This document shows, one piece after another, positions 38,316 through 48,732 of a stretch of 64,000 nt of DNA (position 1 is the stretch's first letter; every line of letters starts with the position of its first letter). The DNA is taken from the NCBI RefSeq assembly GCF_003054445.1, contig NC_042508.1:2046001-2110000 (forward strand), written 5' to 3'. The notes beneath the pieces are model-generated. The model did not search any database, was not told where the DNA came from, and saw only the letters and a program-made list of their open reading frames with translations. Source of the DNA: Pichia kudriavzevii. Its lineage: Eukaryota; Ascomycota; Pichiomycetes; Pichiales; Pichiaceae. Both the position numbers and the translations under genes were made by a program.

Positions 38316-39887
38316 TCAGATAAAGTCTAGTACGTTGTTGATGACGTTTTCCTGTTGCCTTCTCCCCCATAATAGGTCAAGATGCTCGTGGCCATAGATA
38401 CCAAAGACATTGAGCTCTTTATCGTCCACACCCTCTCCATTTTCCTTTATCACAACCTCTCTCCTACCTACAACCTTCCCATCTTTGATTTGCGTAAAGT
38501 GTTGCTTGTTAAAAGCTGGTAGCTGGGATACAAGCGTATCAATATCAACAAGTGAATCATTCATACCATAAATAATCAATAATTTAGATATATCAATTCT
38601 TGTGTCTGTTGGATATTCAAAGGGCTCAAAGTAATCCTTCTCTTGATACATTTGAAATCTCTTAGATTTGATGATTTGAAACCAATGAACAACACATTTG
38701 ACTGAGGTGGTTGAATAAAGGTGATAATAAGAAACCATTTTTTGAATGACATCAATATTTACCGAATTCCAATCAAAAAGAATTTTATTTGGCAAGTCAA
38801 TCAACTGGATGAACATTGGCGGATAAGTAATTTTCCTCCAGAAAATAACAGATTTCATCAAAATCTTCCGTCCAAATAACAGGTACATCATCTCCGGATT
38901 AAAGTTTATTATAGAATTAAGTAACCAGTTTGACAGTCTCTTGGGGGTCGTTGCTGGTGCTATAAGTACAAGTTTGTCTATCTTGTGATTCAAGTCGTCA
39001 TTGATGGAAACCGAAGACAAAATTTGCGAGCATCCTTGACTGAATCCAATATAAGTCAATGTAGAAATCCCCTTTAGCTTCAAAATATAATCAATAGAAG
39101 ATGGTATATCATACATTGCAAACTCATCTATGGAAAAATCCCAAAACTTTCTCTCATCTGAACTAAACCCCACATGTTTATTTGAATATTTATTTCCACG
39201 ATTATTGCCTAGAAAAACGTCATACCCCTGTTCGCATAATCTAAATGGTAAATTATCATCTTTGTTTAGCATGACACACCAAACATCCGATGTCATTAAC
39301 AGGCCATGCTGAAAATAAATCGCCTTCCCGTTGGATGTATAGCCATTGTTTTCTGGTTTTAATCGATGCAATGTGAGTTTGAACCCATCTTGGGTGTGAA
39401 CTAAATGTGACTCCGCCTCAAAGCCATTCAAATGACAAATTTGTGAAAAATTCTGTGAGTTTTTCAATTTATCGAGTTTACTTAAAACCTTATCTTTCAT
39501 CGAAATATGTTTATCTGAGATTAGATTGTCATATTTCACTTCACTAGATTTGAAAAATGAAAAAATAAACCTACTCAACGATGTAAACGCATCTATTAAC
39601 GGGGTTGGTAAAATGAGGGTAATTGACGAAATAACATGTTCTAATATAATTATGAAAACGGAACCAATTTTTCCTATCTCTGAAATTGTTGCATCTCTGG
39701 GCCTTTGTGAAGTTTCATGAGACCCCCCTTCTGAAAAAATCCTCCCGTTTGTTTGGGAGGCATCTTCAGATTTGTAACCATCACTTGAAGAGTCCCCCTT
39801 AATACCAGATAATGGTCTCACGCATGACTCAACTTCTTCACTAACTGATAAATGTCTCCGGCGTGTTTCGGGCATTTGGTTACTCAT
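38316..39887 (-). CDS. Steryl ester hydrolase/acid-lipase family protein (YEH1/YEH2/TGL1 type)
   Basis: The 523-residue alpha/beta hydrolase has the nucleophile elbow GFSQG with S283, an oxyanion HG segment (YFQHGLLMTSDVW), the lipase marker LGNNRGNKYS, and Asp (in IYGMNDSLVD) and His (in YGHEHLDLL) completing the triad. A Ser-rich hydrophilic N-terminus precedes one hydrophobic segment (about 72-98), fitting membrane-anchored Yeh1/Yeh2 (573 and 538 aa) better than lipid-droplet Tgl1. Such enzymes release sterol and fatty acid from steryl esters. The exact paralog is unresolved. Confidence 0.85.
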   Translation of the reverse strand: MSNQMPETRRRHLSVSEEVESCVRPLSGIKGDSSSDGYKSEDASQTNGRIFSEGGSHETSQRPRDATISEIGKIGSVFIIILEHVISSITLILPTPLIDAFTSLSRFIFSFFKSSEVKYDNLISDKHISMKDKVLSKLDKLKNSQNFSQICHLNGFEAESHLVHTQDGFKLTLHRLKPENNGYTSNGKAIYFQHGLLMTSDVWCVMLNKDDNLPFRLCEQGYDVFLGNNRGNKYSNKHVGFSSDERKFWDFSIDEFAMYDIPSSIDYILKLKGISTLTYIGFSQGCSQILSSVSINDDLNHKIDKLVLIAPATTPKRLSNWLLNSIINFNPEMMYLLFGRKILMKSVIFWRKITYPPMFIQLIDLPNKILFDWNSVNIDVIQKMVSYYHLYSTTSVKCVVHWFQIIKSKRFQMYQEKDYFEPFEYPTDTRIDISKLLIIYGMNDSLVDIDTLVSQLPAFNKQHFTQIKDGKVVGRREVVIKENGEGVDDKELNVFGIYGHEHLDLLWGRRQQENVINNVLDFI

Positions 39888-40200
39888 TTTGATAAGCCAT
39901 TACAAAGAAGAAGTTGCAACTGTTAAACTGCTGTACGAGCAATGGCATAAATAATCATGTTACATTGTTTTTGCCAAGCCCCCCTCAGTTTCTCAATTCC
40001 TGTTTTTCTCCTTTTCTTGTTTATTTGTTTTTATATTCTGTTCTCCAGCTAAAATTCGTCGATGAAAAATCGTCTTTTTTTTTTTTTTTGACAAACCAAG
40101 AAAATAAAATGCTCAGCGATTGAAATATGTGACTGATTAATTACTCATTTTCCTTGGATTTACTTCTAAACCATAGCAGTTCGGTATTCAATCAATAGAC
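39888..40200. promoter_or_regulatory. Divergent steryl-ester lipase/ILS1 promoter
   Basis: This 313-bp spacer lies between two start codons and contains a 14-nt T run near 40076-40089. No recognised operator or extra gene was found. Confidence 0.45.
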
Positions 40201-43200
40201 ATGGCTGAGGAGACTTCTGCACATTTTTCCTTTCCTAGAGAGGAGGAAAAGATCCTCCAACATTGGGCTGACATTGATGCATTTCACACTTCTTTAGAAT
40301 TAAACAAGGAGAAACCAGCATTCACTTTTTACGATGGTCCTCCATTTGCAACCGGTACTCCACATTATGGACATTTCCTTGCATCCACCATTAAGGATAT
40401 TATTCCAAGATATGCTAACATGAACGGCTACTCTGTCGAAAGAAGATTTGGTTGGGATACCCATGGATTACCAGTTGAGCATGAAATCGACAAGAAGTTA
40501 GGTATTACTTGTAAGCAAGATGTCATGGATTTAGGTATTGATAAATATAACGAAGAATGTAGAGCTATTGTGATGAGATACGCAGGTGAGTGGAAGTCGG
40601 CTATTACTAGATTAGGTAGATGGATTGATTTTGAAAACGATTACAAAACCTTGTATCCTTCGTTTATGGAATCTGTTTGGTGGGCTTTCAAGGAGTTGTA
40701 CAAGAAAGACGCTGTTTACAAGGGTCTGAGAGTCATGCCTTACTCTACCGGTGTCACTACTGCTTTGTCCAACTTTGAGGCTGGTTTAAACTATAAGGAT
40801 GTCAATGACCCAGCCGTAACAGTTGCCTTCCAGTTAGCTAACGATGAGAAAACATTCCTTGTTGCTTGGACTACTACTCCATGGACCTTACCTTCTAACA
40901 TCGCCCTTTGTGTTAATCCTGATTTGGAATATTCCAAGATTTTCGATGAGGAGAAACAAGTTACCTACATTATGCTTGAATCCTTGATCAAGAACCTTTA
41001 CAAGAAACCAAAGGATGCCAAGTACAAAATCACTGGTACTGTTAAAGGCTCAGAACTTATTGGTTTGAAATATGTTCCTCTGTTTGACTACTTCAAGGAC
41101 CAATTCACCGAAACTGGTTTCAGAGTCATTGGTGCATCATATGTTTCCGATGAATCTGGTACCGGTATCGTCCATCAAGCGCCTGCTTTTGGTGAACAGG
41201 ATTATGAAGAGTGTTTAGCTAATGGTGTTATTAGTGAAAAGGTTTCGCCTCCAAATCCGGTCGATGATGATGGTAAGTTTACGGAAGAAGTTACCGACTT
41301 CAAAGGCATGTATGTTAAAGATGCGGATAAGGAGATTATCAAGAAATTAACTGCTTCTGGAAATGTTTTATTAGCCTCTCAAATCAGGCATAGTTATCCA
41401 TTCTGCTGGAGATCCGATACTCCGTTGTTGTATAGAACCGTTCCTTCTTGGTTCGTCAGAGTTAAGGAAATCATTCCTCAAATCCTTGATTCTGTCAACC
41501 AAACTAGATGGGTTCCTTCCAACATCAAGGAAAAAAGATTCTCTAATTGGATTGAAAATGCAAGAGATTGGAATGTTTCTAGAAACAGATATTGGGGTAC
41601 TCCAATCCCATTATGGGTATCTGATGATTTTGAAGAAGTTGTTTGTGTGGGCTCCATTCAAGAATTGAGAGAATTATCTGGCGATGATAGTATTACTGAT
41701 ATCCATAGAGATAAGATTGACCACATCACTATTCCATCCAAGAAGGGCAAGGGCCAATTGAAGAGAATTGAGGATGTCTTTGACTGTTGGTTTGAATCTG
41801 GTTCAATGCCTTACGCTTCGAAGCATTATCCTTTTGAAAACGCAGATCAATTTGCAAATGCATTCCCGGGTGACTTCATTTCTGAAGGTTTAGATCAAAC
41901 TAGAGGTTGGTTCTATACTTTATCTGTTTTGGGTACACACTTGTTTGGTAGGGTACCTTACAAGAACGTCATTGTTTCTGGTTTAATTTTAGCCGGTGAT
42001 GGTAAGAAGATGTCCAAGAGATTAAAGAACTATCCAGATCCAAACTTAATTACTTCTAAATATGGTGCAGATGCTTTGAGGTTGTATTTGATCAACTCCC
42101 CTGTCTTAAGAGCAGAAACATTGAAGTTCAAAGAGGAAGGTGTCAAGGAAGTTGTCTCCAAAGTTCTATTACCATGGTGGAACTCTTACAAGTTTTTAGA
42201 AGGTCAAGTTGCTCTATTAAAGAAGACTGAAGGTATCGATTTCAAATTTGATCCATCTTCCAAGTCCGATAATGTTATGGACAGATGGATTTTAGCATCC
42301 TTACAGTCTTTGATTAAGGATATCCACGTTGAAATGGGTGAATATAGATTATATACTGTTGTTCCAAGACTATTGAATTTGATTGACCAATTAACTAACT
42401 GGTACATTAGATTGAATAGAAGAAGATTGAAGGGTGAAGATGGTATTCCAGACTGTTTGAAGGCCTTGAATACCTTATGCGAGACTTTGTTTACTTTAAA
42501 CAGACTGATGGCACCATTTACTCCATTTTTGGCCGACACCATTTATCAAAAAATGAAACCATTGTACACTGGAGAAACTCTGAAGACCTATTGTGATGAT
42601 GACAGATCTGTTCATTTCTTGAGCTATCCTACTGTCAATGAGTCCCTATTTGATGAAAAGATTGAAGTTGCGGTTTCTAGAATGCAAAAGATTATTGATT
42701 TAGGTAGAAACATTAGAGAAAAGAAGACCATTTCTTTGAAGACACCATTAAAGGAATTAGTCGTCTTGCATTCAGACTCTGACTACTTGAAGGATGTTGA
42801 ATCTTTGAAGAAGTACATTGTTGAAGAACTTAATGTTAGAAATGTCATCATTACTTCTGATGAAGATAAATACGGTGTTGAGTACAGAGCCGTTGCTGAT
42901 TGGCCAGTTCTTGGTAAGAAGTTAAAGAAGGATGCAAAGATTGTCAAGGCAGGCTTACCAAAGTTGACTTCTGATGAGGTTAAGGATTTCTTGAAGTCCG
43001 GTAAGGTTACTGTTTCTGGTATTGAACTAACTTCTGAAGACTTGAATGTCTTGAGAGGATTACCAGAATCCAAGGCTTCTGATGGACAAGAAGCAAGATC
43101 GGAGGCTGATGTTTTGATCATCTTAGATGTTAACATTTACCCAGAACTAGAAACGGAGGGTATTGCTAGAGAATTAGTTAACAGAATCCAAAGGTTGAGA

Positions 43201-43422
43201 AAGAAGTGTGGCTTAGAGCAAACTGATGAAGTTCAAGTTGAATATAAGATCACCAAGGATGCATGTGATCTTGAAAAAGTTATCAAAGACCATGCAGAAT
43301 TTTTGCTCAAGACTACCAAGGTCCCATTACAACACTTCTCTGAATCGCCAACAGAGGTCATTGGCGAAGAAGAAGCTTCCATTAATGAAACAGTACTTTC
43401 CTTGAGACTCTTAAAGTTATAA
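40201..43422 (+). CDS. ILS1: Cytosolic isoleucyl-tRNA synthetase
   Basis: The 1073-residue class I synthetase (1072 in S. cerevisiae) charges tRNA-Ile. The HIGH-type motif is HYGH at 55-58 in GPPFATGTPHYGHFL. The CP1 editing domain (about 190-400) includes TTTPWTLPSN. KMSKR lies at 603-607. The anticodon-binding and C-terminal regions complete it. A conserved Leu in KGLRVMPYS is encoded by CTG. No mitochondrial leader is present, fitting the cytosolic enzyme. Codon use is biased, as for highly expressed genes. Confidence 0.98.
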   Translation: MAEETSAHFSFPREEEKILQHWADIDAFHTSLELNKEKPAFTFYDGPPFATGTPHYGHFLASTIKDIIPRYANMNGYSVERRFGWDTHGLPVEHEIDKKLGITCKQDVMDLGIDKYNEECRAIVMRYAGEWKSAITRLGRWIDFENDYKTLYPSFMESVWWAFKELYKKDAVYKGLRVMPYSTGVTTALSNFEAGLNYKDVNDPAVTVAFQLANDEKTFLVAWTTTPWTLPSNIALCVNPDLEYSKIFDEEKQVTYIMLESLIKNLYKKPKDAKYKITGTVKGSELIGLKYVPLFDYFKDQFTETGFRVIGASYVSDESGTGIVHQAPAFGEQDYEECLANGVISEKVSPPNPVDDDGKFTEEVTDFKGMYVKDADKEIIKKLTASGNVLLASQIRHSYPFCWRSDTPLLYRTVPSWFVRVKEIIPQILDSVNQTRWVPSNIKEKRFSNWIENARDWNVSRNRYWGTPIPLWVSDDFEEVVCVGSIQELRELSGDDSITDIHRDKIDHITIPSKKGKGQLKRIEDVFDCWFESGSMPYASKHYPFENADQFANAFPGDFISEGLDQTRGWFYTLSVLGTHLFGRVPYKNVIVSGLILAGDGKKMSKRLKNYPDPNLITSKYGADALRLYLINSPVLRAETLKFKEEGVKEVVSKVLLPWWNSYKFLEGQVALLKKTEGIDFKFDPSSKSDNVMDRWILASLQSLIKDIHVEMGEYRLYTVVPRLLNLIDQLTNWYIRLNRRRLKGEDGIPDCLKALNTLCETLFTLNRLMAPFTPFLADTIYQKMKPLYTGETLKTYCDDDRSVHFLSYPTVNESLFDEKIEVAVSRMQKIIDLGRNIREKKTISLKTPLKELVVLHSDSDYLKDVESLKKYIVEELNVRNVIITSDEDKYGVEYRAVADWPVLGKKLKKDAKIVKAGLPKLTSDEVKDFLKSGKVTVSGIELTSEDLNVLRGLPESKASDGQEARSEADVLIILDVNIYPELETEGIARELVNRIQRLRKKCGLEQTDEVQVEYKITKDACDLEKVIKDHAEFLLKTTKVPLQHFSESPTEVIGEEEASINETVLSLRLLKL

Positions 43423-43803
43423 GGCATTATTGTACGTATATCATTTTGTAGATACGCTCTATATATATAAACACTAATTAATTTCATTTTAGTTTTGTTA
43501 TTAGTATTGTAGCATTATCAGGAAAAACTGCAGAAGAACGCCAAACACCAGAGAACAGTGTCAAATATCTATCCAGCAGCAGAGCGAGGCGGTGCCAAAG
43601 TAGAAGGGTAGAATTTAGAAAATCTTTGGAAATTTGATTTTTTTTTTTTTGTTTTCTTCTTTTTTGCGTATTTGGAGATTTCAGGAAGTTAAAACAAGTA
43701 CATCATTCTACATATTATCAAACCAGAGGACACGGCGATTCTGGTATCTATCAACCAAAGGGACGCCCTCTGATTTCCACTAACATACACACAGCAATAC
43801 AAA
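43423..43803. promoter_or_regulatory. ILS1 terminator/GLE2 promoter spacer
   Basis: This 381-bp spacer lies between two plus-strand genes. TATATATATAAAC near 43459 is a likely 3'-processing element for ILS1. A T-run near 43639-43650 lies in the GLE2 promoter. No gene is seen. Confidence 0.45.
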
Positions 43804-44907
43804 ATGTCGTTCGGATCAAGACTGGGAGGTTTCAACAGTACCGTTTCTTCGTTGGGAAGCACTACGACCCCATCAACAAATGGTACACTACAAGAACTGT
43901 CGAATGATATTGTAGTGAATAATATTGGAGACGACAGTGTCAGTGATATTGCCTTCTCTCCTCAAGCTGAATACATTGCCATTTCCAATTGGGATAAGAA
44001 AGTTAGGATTTTCGAAGTTACCAACAGCGGACAGGTGGAAGGTAGAACATTATATGAACATGAAGGTCCTGTATTGTCTACTAGATTTACATTAGATGGT
44101 ACTAAGGTAGTCAGTGGTGGTGCAGACAAACAGGTCAAGTTGTTTGATTTAGCATCGCAACAAGCACAAACCATCGGTATGCATAATGACACTGTTAGGG
44201 TTGTTAGACATGTAAGCTGTGGGCCTCAGAACACACCATGTGTTGTCAGTGGATCATGGGATAAGACGCTGAAGTATTGGGATACCAGACAACCAAATCC
44301 TATTTGCACGCTAGACATGCCTGAACGTGTCTATGCTATGGATTCTGCACAAAAACTTCTAGTTGTGGGTACGGCTGAAAGGCATGTTGTGGTTATTAAT
44401 TTAGACAGTCCAGATAAAATATTCAAACAACAAATGTCGCCACTCAAGTACCAAACGAGATCTATTGGATGCTATCCAAAGGGGGATGGGTTTGCAATTG
44501 GGTCCATTGAGGGCAGATGTGGTATTCAGTACGTCGACGAAATACAACAGAAACAAAATGGGTTTTCATTCAAATGTCAGAGAAATCCTAAACCTACCAA
44601 GGAAACAGATATTTACGCCTTGAATTCGGTTGTATTCAATCCTCAATATGGTACTTTTGTCACTGCGGGATCAGATGGTACATTCTCCTTTTGGGATAAA
44701 GACTCAAAACATCGTTTGAAGGGATATCCTTCATTGAATGCAACGATACCTGTTGTTAACTTTAACAGAACAGGTATGCTATTTGCATATGCTCTAAGTT
44801 ATGACTGGAGCAAAGGATACCAGGCTAATACTCCTAATTATCCAAACACAGTTAGGTTGCATGTCTTAAAAGAAGAAGAAGTTAAACCAAAACCAAAAAG
44901 AAAGTAG
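43804..44907 (+). CDS. GLE2: GLE2/RAE1 mRNA export factor
   Basis: The 367-residue protein (365 in S. cerevisiae) is a WD40 propeller with repeats such as SDIAFSPQAEYIAISNWDKKVR, STRFTLDGTKVVSGGADKQVK and CVVSGSWDKTLKYWD (markers only). The C-terminus is basic. Gle2 binds the GLEBS motif of Nup116 at the nuclear pore and takes part in mRNA export. The next gene, FLO8, is also a near neighbour of GLE2 in S. cerevisiae (YER107C and YER109C). Confidence 0.97.
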   Translation: MSFGSRLGGFNSTVSSLGSTTTPSTNGTLQELSNDIVVNNIGDDSVSDIAFSPQAEYIAISNWDKKVRIFEVTNSGQVEGRTLYEHEGPVLSTRFTLDGTKVVSGGADKQVKLFDLASQQAQTIGMHNDTVRVVRHVSCGPQNTPCVVSGSWDKTLKYWDTRQPNPICTLDMPERVYAMDSAQKLLVVGTAERHVVVINLDSPDKIFKQQMSPLKYQTRSIGCYPKGDGFAIGSIEGRCGIQYVDEIQQKQNGFSFKCQRNPKPTKETDIYALNSVVFNPQYGTFVTAGSDGTFSFWDKDSKHRLKGYPSLNATIPVVNFNRTGMLFAYALSYDWSKGYQANTPNYPNTVRLHVLKEEEVKPKPKRK

Positions 44908-45103
44908 ATGTCAAGATGTATCATTTATATAGCATTATGTGTATATCTCCTAGTTTGTGTAATAAGAAAACGAAAGAAATTAATTAAGATAATCTACATG
45001 TATGTATACATATATAAATATATTATTATTAAACAATACTGGAATGATAATATTAGAAAAGTAGATGGGTTGCAAAAAATACAATACAAAAATTTGGTTG
45101 TTT

Positions 45104-47944
45104 TCATTGGAAAAAATCCTGTAACATTTCAGAACCTTCTTCGCCAGTATACAGACCAAAGTCAAAAAATTGTTCCGAATTATTGAAGTCACCTAACAAT
45201 TGAGGGTCATCAAATCCAGGATTCGAAGGATCATTTGGTCTTTGTGGTTGTGATGGCTGTGAATGATCTTCCTTTTTAACATTCCCGTGTTTTTTACCTA
45301 ATTTTGTATCGTTGTGATTTTTGCCATTGTCTACATCGTTTAGGTCAGTGGTCACACCTTCGGTGACACTTGTCAATTCATCCTTTATGTGTGGAGTCGA
45401 AGCAGTGGATCCCTGTGTTTTCTTTCTCCCGCGTCTAGAGATGGTAGTTCCCTGTGCAGTCGGAGTGGAAGCTTTGGCATTTTGAGGAGTGGGTGGAGCA
45501 TTTGGTGTTGCGGGTGTTACAGGAACGGAACTAGAAGTCTTCTTTCTCGCTTGCTTTTTCTTATTCGAAGTAGACTGTGCTATGGAAACTGATAACAAAT
45601 TACCACCATTTTGAACATTGCTATTCAAACCATTTGATAATGGTGTTGTTCCGCTTACACTGGTCCTCTTGTTCAACGGTGATTTAACCGACGGGGAATT
45701 GCTAGTTCCTAGCGGTGAGTTTTTATTGGCAGAAGGTTGTGGTGGTTGCTGTTGTAGTTGTCCCAGCATATTAGAAAACTCTGCAAATTGAGGTGCCGGC
45801 TCATTTTTCCTACCTTGTTGTGTATACGTACTGTTGTACTGATTTTCCAATCGTTTCCTGTTGTCACTTTCCAATATTCGTAACCCTTCGCCATACTCCT
45901 TCATGCTTTCATTAGGATACTGCCTTTTATTCCCGCTGACAGGGGGATAAACAGGACCTGCTTGCAAACTAGCCGGTGTCATCATCTGATTCTGCTGAGA
46001 TGCTAGATGCGGGTTTGTAAATTGGCCTTGCACGGGATGCATATCTGGGTTAGCCGGTGTTGGTGCTTGTGAATGTGGTCTTGAAAAGTTTGACGTCACG
46101 TTTACAGTGGATGGGCTTACAGCATCACAGTCAACCCTCTGCCGTTTATGAGAAGAGACTTTCTTCATGTTTTCTCTTAGAACTGTTTGTTGTGGTACTT
46201 TTGCCTGCACTTGCGCTTGCGTCTGAAAGTGAGTTTGAGCTTGCACTTGAAGATGTGCTTGCGCCTGCGCCTGCGCCTGAGCTTGGGCTTGTGCTTGGGC
46301 TTGTGCTTGGGCTTGGGCTTGGGCTTGGGCTTGAAGTTGGGCATGAGCTTGTGCTTGTGCTTGGGCTTGAAGCTGGGCTTGCGCCTGTGCTTGTGCCTGT
46401 GCTTGCATTTGAGCTTGCACCTGTGCATGTGTTGAGGCTTGCGAAAGAGCCTGTGATTGCGGAAGCAACTGTTGTGGTTGTTGTTGCTGGTGCTGGTGCT
46501 GGTGCTGTTGCTGTTGCATCATCATCTGTTGGGACGGATGAATCATATTTGGGGGATAGGGAGCATTAGGGTGAACGATTTGGCTATGCTGATTGGCCAT
46601 CATATTTTGAGGAGGCATTGGATTTCTTGGATCATTGATAACAGTGGGTCCATTCATTCCGCTTGGAACGTTATTAGGAGAACCACTTTGAGCGAATACG
46701 AGTTGTTGTTGTTGTTGTTGATGCATGATCTGTTGTTGTTGTTGTTGATTCGGAAGGTTATAACTTCTAGAATTATTCGTTGGAGGTACGACATGGGACT
46801 GTGGGGAGCCTGTAAAATGGGTTGATGTTGCAGAGTTTGGGACTGTAGAATTTTCAAGCTGCTGTACCCTTTGTATTTGGGCACTGGATGCCTGTTTATG
46901 AACCTGAGGTTGTTGTGGCTGCGATTGCGGTTGTATTTGCGGTTGTGGTTGCGGCTGTTGGCCTTCACCTTGGATTTGGCCCTGATGGTGATGGTGTTGC
47001 AGCTGTTGTTGTTGTTGTTGTACCTGAGATTGAGGTTGCTGGTTGTGATTCTGATTCTGATTAAGGTGGTGTTGTTGTTGTGGCTGGAGATTCATCGGAC
47101 GAGAATTTTGAGGTTTCTTAGCAAAATCATTTGGAGAGTTTGCCTTACTGTTTCTTAAACCCGTAGTTGACGGAGTTTGACTTGAAAGAGGGTGCTGTAG
47201 GTCCACCTGAGGTGGATGTTGAAGATGAGGAGCCACTGCAGTTCCTGCTGGAGCTATAGCCGAAGTGGGAGAGCCTGAATTAGGGAACTGTTGTTGATGA
47301 GGAGAATGGATTGATGGTTGTTGGGAGAGATGAGGTTGAGGTTGTTTGTTTGTGTGTAATTGCTGTGACTGTTGTAGATGTAATTGGGATTGTTGTAGAT
47401 GTGGTTGGATATTCTGAGGATTGGTCTGTCCTGGAGCCAGCTGTTGAGGGTGAATTGGTCTTCTTTGATTCCAAGGACCATTCTGTTGCATTGCATGTTG
47501 GTGAGGCATTTGATGGTGTTGGACATGCTGAGGTAATTGTGAGTTGTTAATCCTCAAGGAATCATGCCTTTGTTTTAAAGTAACCAATTGATAATACTGG
47601 GAGACATCAGTAGAAGATCCTGGATCATTTCTGGATTTGTATATTTCCCAAAACATTTGCCACCACTCCACTAGAAATCCACTGGGAGTGTCTATTGACA
47701 TCTCTGGTTTTGGTAGTTCCGTTGGTTTCTTATTTAAAAGGTAGAATTTGTCAATTTTCCCCGTATCGGATACAATTGGAATATCAGCCTCTCTAAGAAA
47801 AGCCGCAGCACTGGATTTAAGGCCCGATTTGAGTAGAAAGTCATAAATGTATGCGTTCAAGAGCTCCTTGGTTGTTGATGCCGCCGAATCTTTGACTGCT
47901 GGTTCCGACGGAGTATGCGGGAACGAATGCTTATCTGGATCCAT
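45104..47944 (-). CDS. FLO8: FLO8-like LisH transcription activator
   Basis: The 946-residue protein has a LisH motif (about 27-59, ELLNAYIYDFLLKSGLKSSA) and the following DTPSGFLVEWWQMFWEIY segment (85-102), both aligning with S. cerevisiae Flo8 (799 aa). A very long Gln/His/Pro-rich region follows, including a Gln-Ala repeat (about residues 500-582), then an RGRKK basic patch and an acidic-aromatic C-terminus (EQFFDFGLY...MLQDFF) that could activate transcription. Flo8 acts downstream of cAMP/PKA on flocculation and filamentation genes. The length difference comes mainly from the repeats. Confidence 0.85.
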   Translation of the reverse strand: MDPDKHSFPHTPSEPAVKDSAASTTKELLNAYIYDFLLKSGLKSSAAAFLREADIPIVSDTGKIDKFYLLNKKPTELPKPEMSIDTPSGFLVEWWQMFWEIYKSRNDPGSSTDVSQYYQLVTLKQRHDSLRINNSQLPQHVQHHQMPHQHAMQQNGPWNQRRPIHPQQLAPGQTNPQNIQPHLQQSQLHLQQSQQLHTNKQPQPHLSQQPSIHSPHQQQFPNSGSPTSAIAPAGTAVAPHLQHPPQVDLQHPLSSQTPSTTGLRNSKANSPNDFAKKPQNSRPMNLQPQQQHHLNQNQNHNQQPQSQVQQQQQQLQHHHHQGQIQGEGQQPQPQPQIQPQSQPQQPQVHKQASSAQIQRVQQLENSTVPNSATSTHFTGSPQSHVVPPTNNSRSYNLPNQQQQQQIMHQQQQQQLVFAQSGSPNNVPSGMNGPTVINDPRNPMPPQNMMANQHSQIVHPNAPYPPNMIHPSQQMMMQQQQHQHQHQQQQPQQLLPQSQALSQASTHAQVQAQMQAQAQAQAQAQLQAQAQAQAHAQLQAQAQAQAQAQAQAQAQAQAQAQAQAHLQVQAQTHFQTQAQVQAKVPQQTVLRENMKKVSSHKRQRVDCDAVSPSTVNVTSNFSRPHSQAPTPANPDMHPVQGQFTNPHLASQQNQMMTPASLQAGPVYPPVSGNKRQYPNESMKEYGEGLRILESDNRKRLENQYNSTYTQQGRKNEPAPQFAEFSNMLGQLQQQPPQPSANKNSPLGTSNSPSVKSPLNKRTSVSGTTPLSNGLNSNVQNGGNLLSVSIAQSTSNKKKQARKKTSSSVPVTPATPNAPPTPQNAKASTPTAQGTTISRRGRKKTQGSTASTPHIKDELTSVTEGVTTDLNDVDNGKNHNDTKLGKKHGNVKKEDHSQPSQPQRPNDPSNPGFDDPQLLGDFNNSEQFFDFGLYTGEEGSEMLQDFFQ
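46197..46445 (-). repeat. Hexanucleotide minisatellite encoding Gln-Ala dipeptides inside FLO8
   Basis: About 40 imperfect six-base units (CAAGCN/CAGGCN on the coding strand) encode alternating Gln-Ala with occasional Leu, His, Val, Thr. The unit keeps frame, so expansions and contractions would change protein length without frameshift. Confidence 0.9.
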
Positions 47945-48732
47945 TGTTGTATTCTGACGGTGTAGCTGAGGAGGGGAGGGGAGGGGGAAGAAAGAACAAG
48001 AAAGTTACAAACAATCTAGTAGTATTGGCCTGTTGATATTGTCCTTCTTGGGTCTATCTGTAAACAGCAATGGAATATGCAGGATAAATGTCTATAAAAA
48101 ACAAGAAAGAGAGTGTTTGGGACAAAGACAAGAGAAACAATGACGTTGGTCTCTATATTTCTGACTGTGATTCCGACTGTACTTGTAGTTGTAAGTGTCC
48201 CTTATTATTTCAATAGTAGTGGAAATAGTAATTGTGTCTCCACTTCCAATTCCGCCTTTGCTTTTGTTTCTATATCTACTTCTATTTCTACTTGTGCTTC
48301 TGCTTGATAATGTGGGATTTTGTTTTTTTTTTCTTCCTTTTTTTACCTTTCCAAAGAAAACACCAATTTGAAAGAGAGAATATACACCTGGATGCAATGC
48401 ACTGGTACAACAAACGGCTCAAAGGAATGCAAAACACTCTCTATGGACACTGGTGCTGACGCGTTGGAAAATCAAACAATTGAAACAAATGATACCGTAC
48501 AATTATGTGCGTACTTTGGAGTTATTCCTGCACAGAGATTGACGGCACTGTGATCATCAACAATGGTCGCTTATACTCTCTTTGCAAACAATTTAATCCC
48601 TAAGACACTCTCACTTTTTGTTTTTTTTTTTTTTTTCTCACTCCTTTTTCACTCCATTTTTTTTTTTTCACTTCTTTCCCAAATAATTCTTGTCCTCTCC
48701 CCAATTCGCCTTGTTTCCTAATAGGGAGTTTT
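47945..48732. other. Spacer between FLO8 start and ALG3 stop; possible small gene unresolved
   Basis: This 788-bp spacer contains the FLO8 promoter and the ALG3 3' region, with a G-rich GGGGAGGGGAGGGGG stretch just upstream of the FLO8 ATG (near 47970-47988). A 55-codon plus-strand frame from an ATG at 48140 encodes a hydrophobic leader and a Ser-rich tail, and contains a GTAAGT. Between 48357 and 48552 two plus-strand frames are largely open. None could be assigned to a known family. Confidence 0.4.

Noticed and set aside
46057-46569. Long plus-strand frames opposite FLO8 rich in Leu, Ala and Glu
   Set aside because: They are shadows of the Gln-Ala and polyGln repeats on the coding strand.
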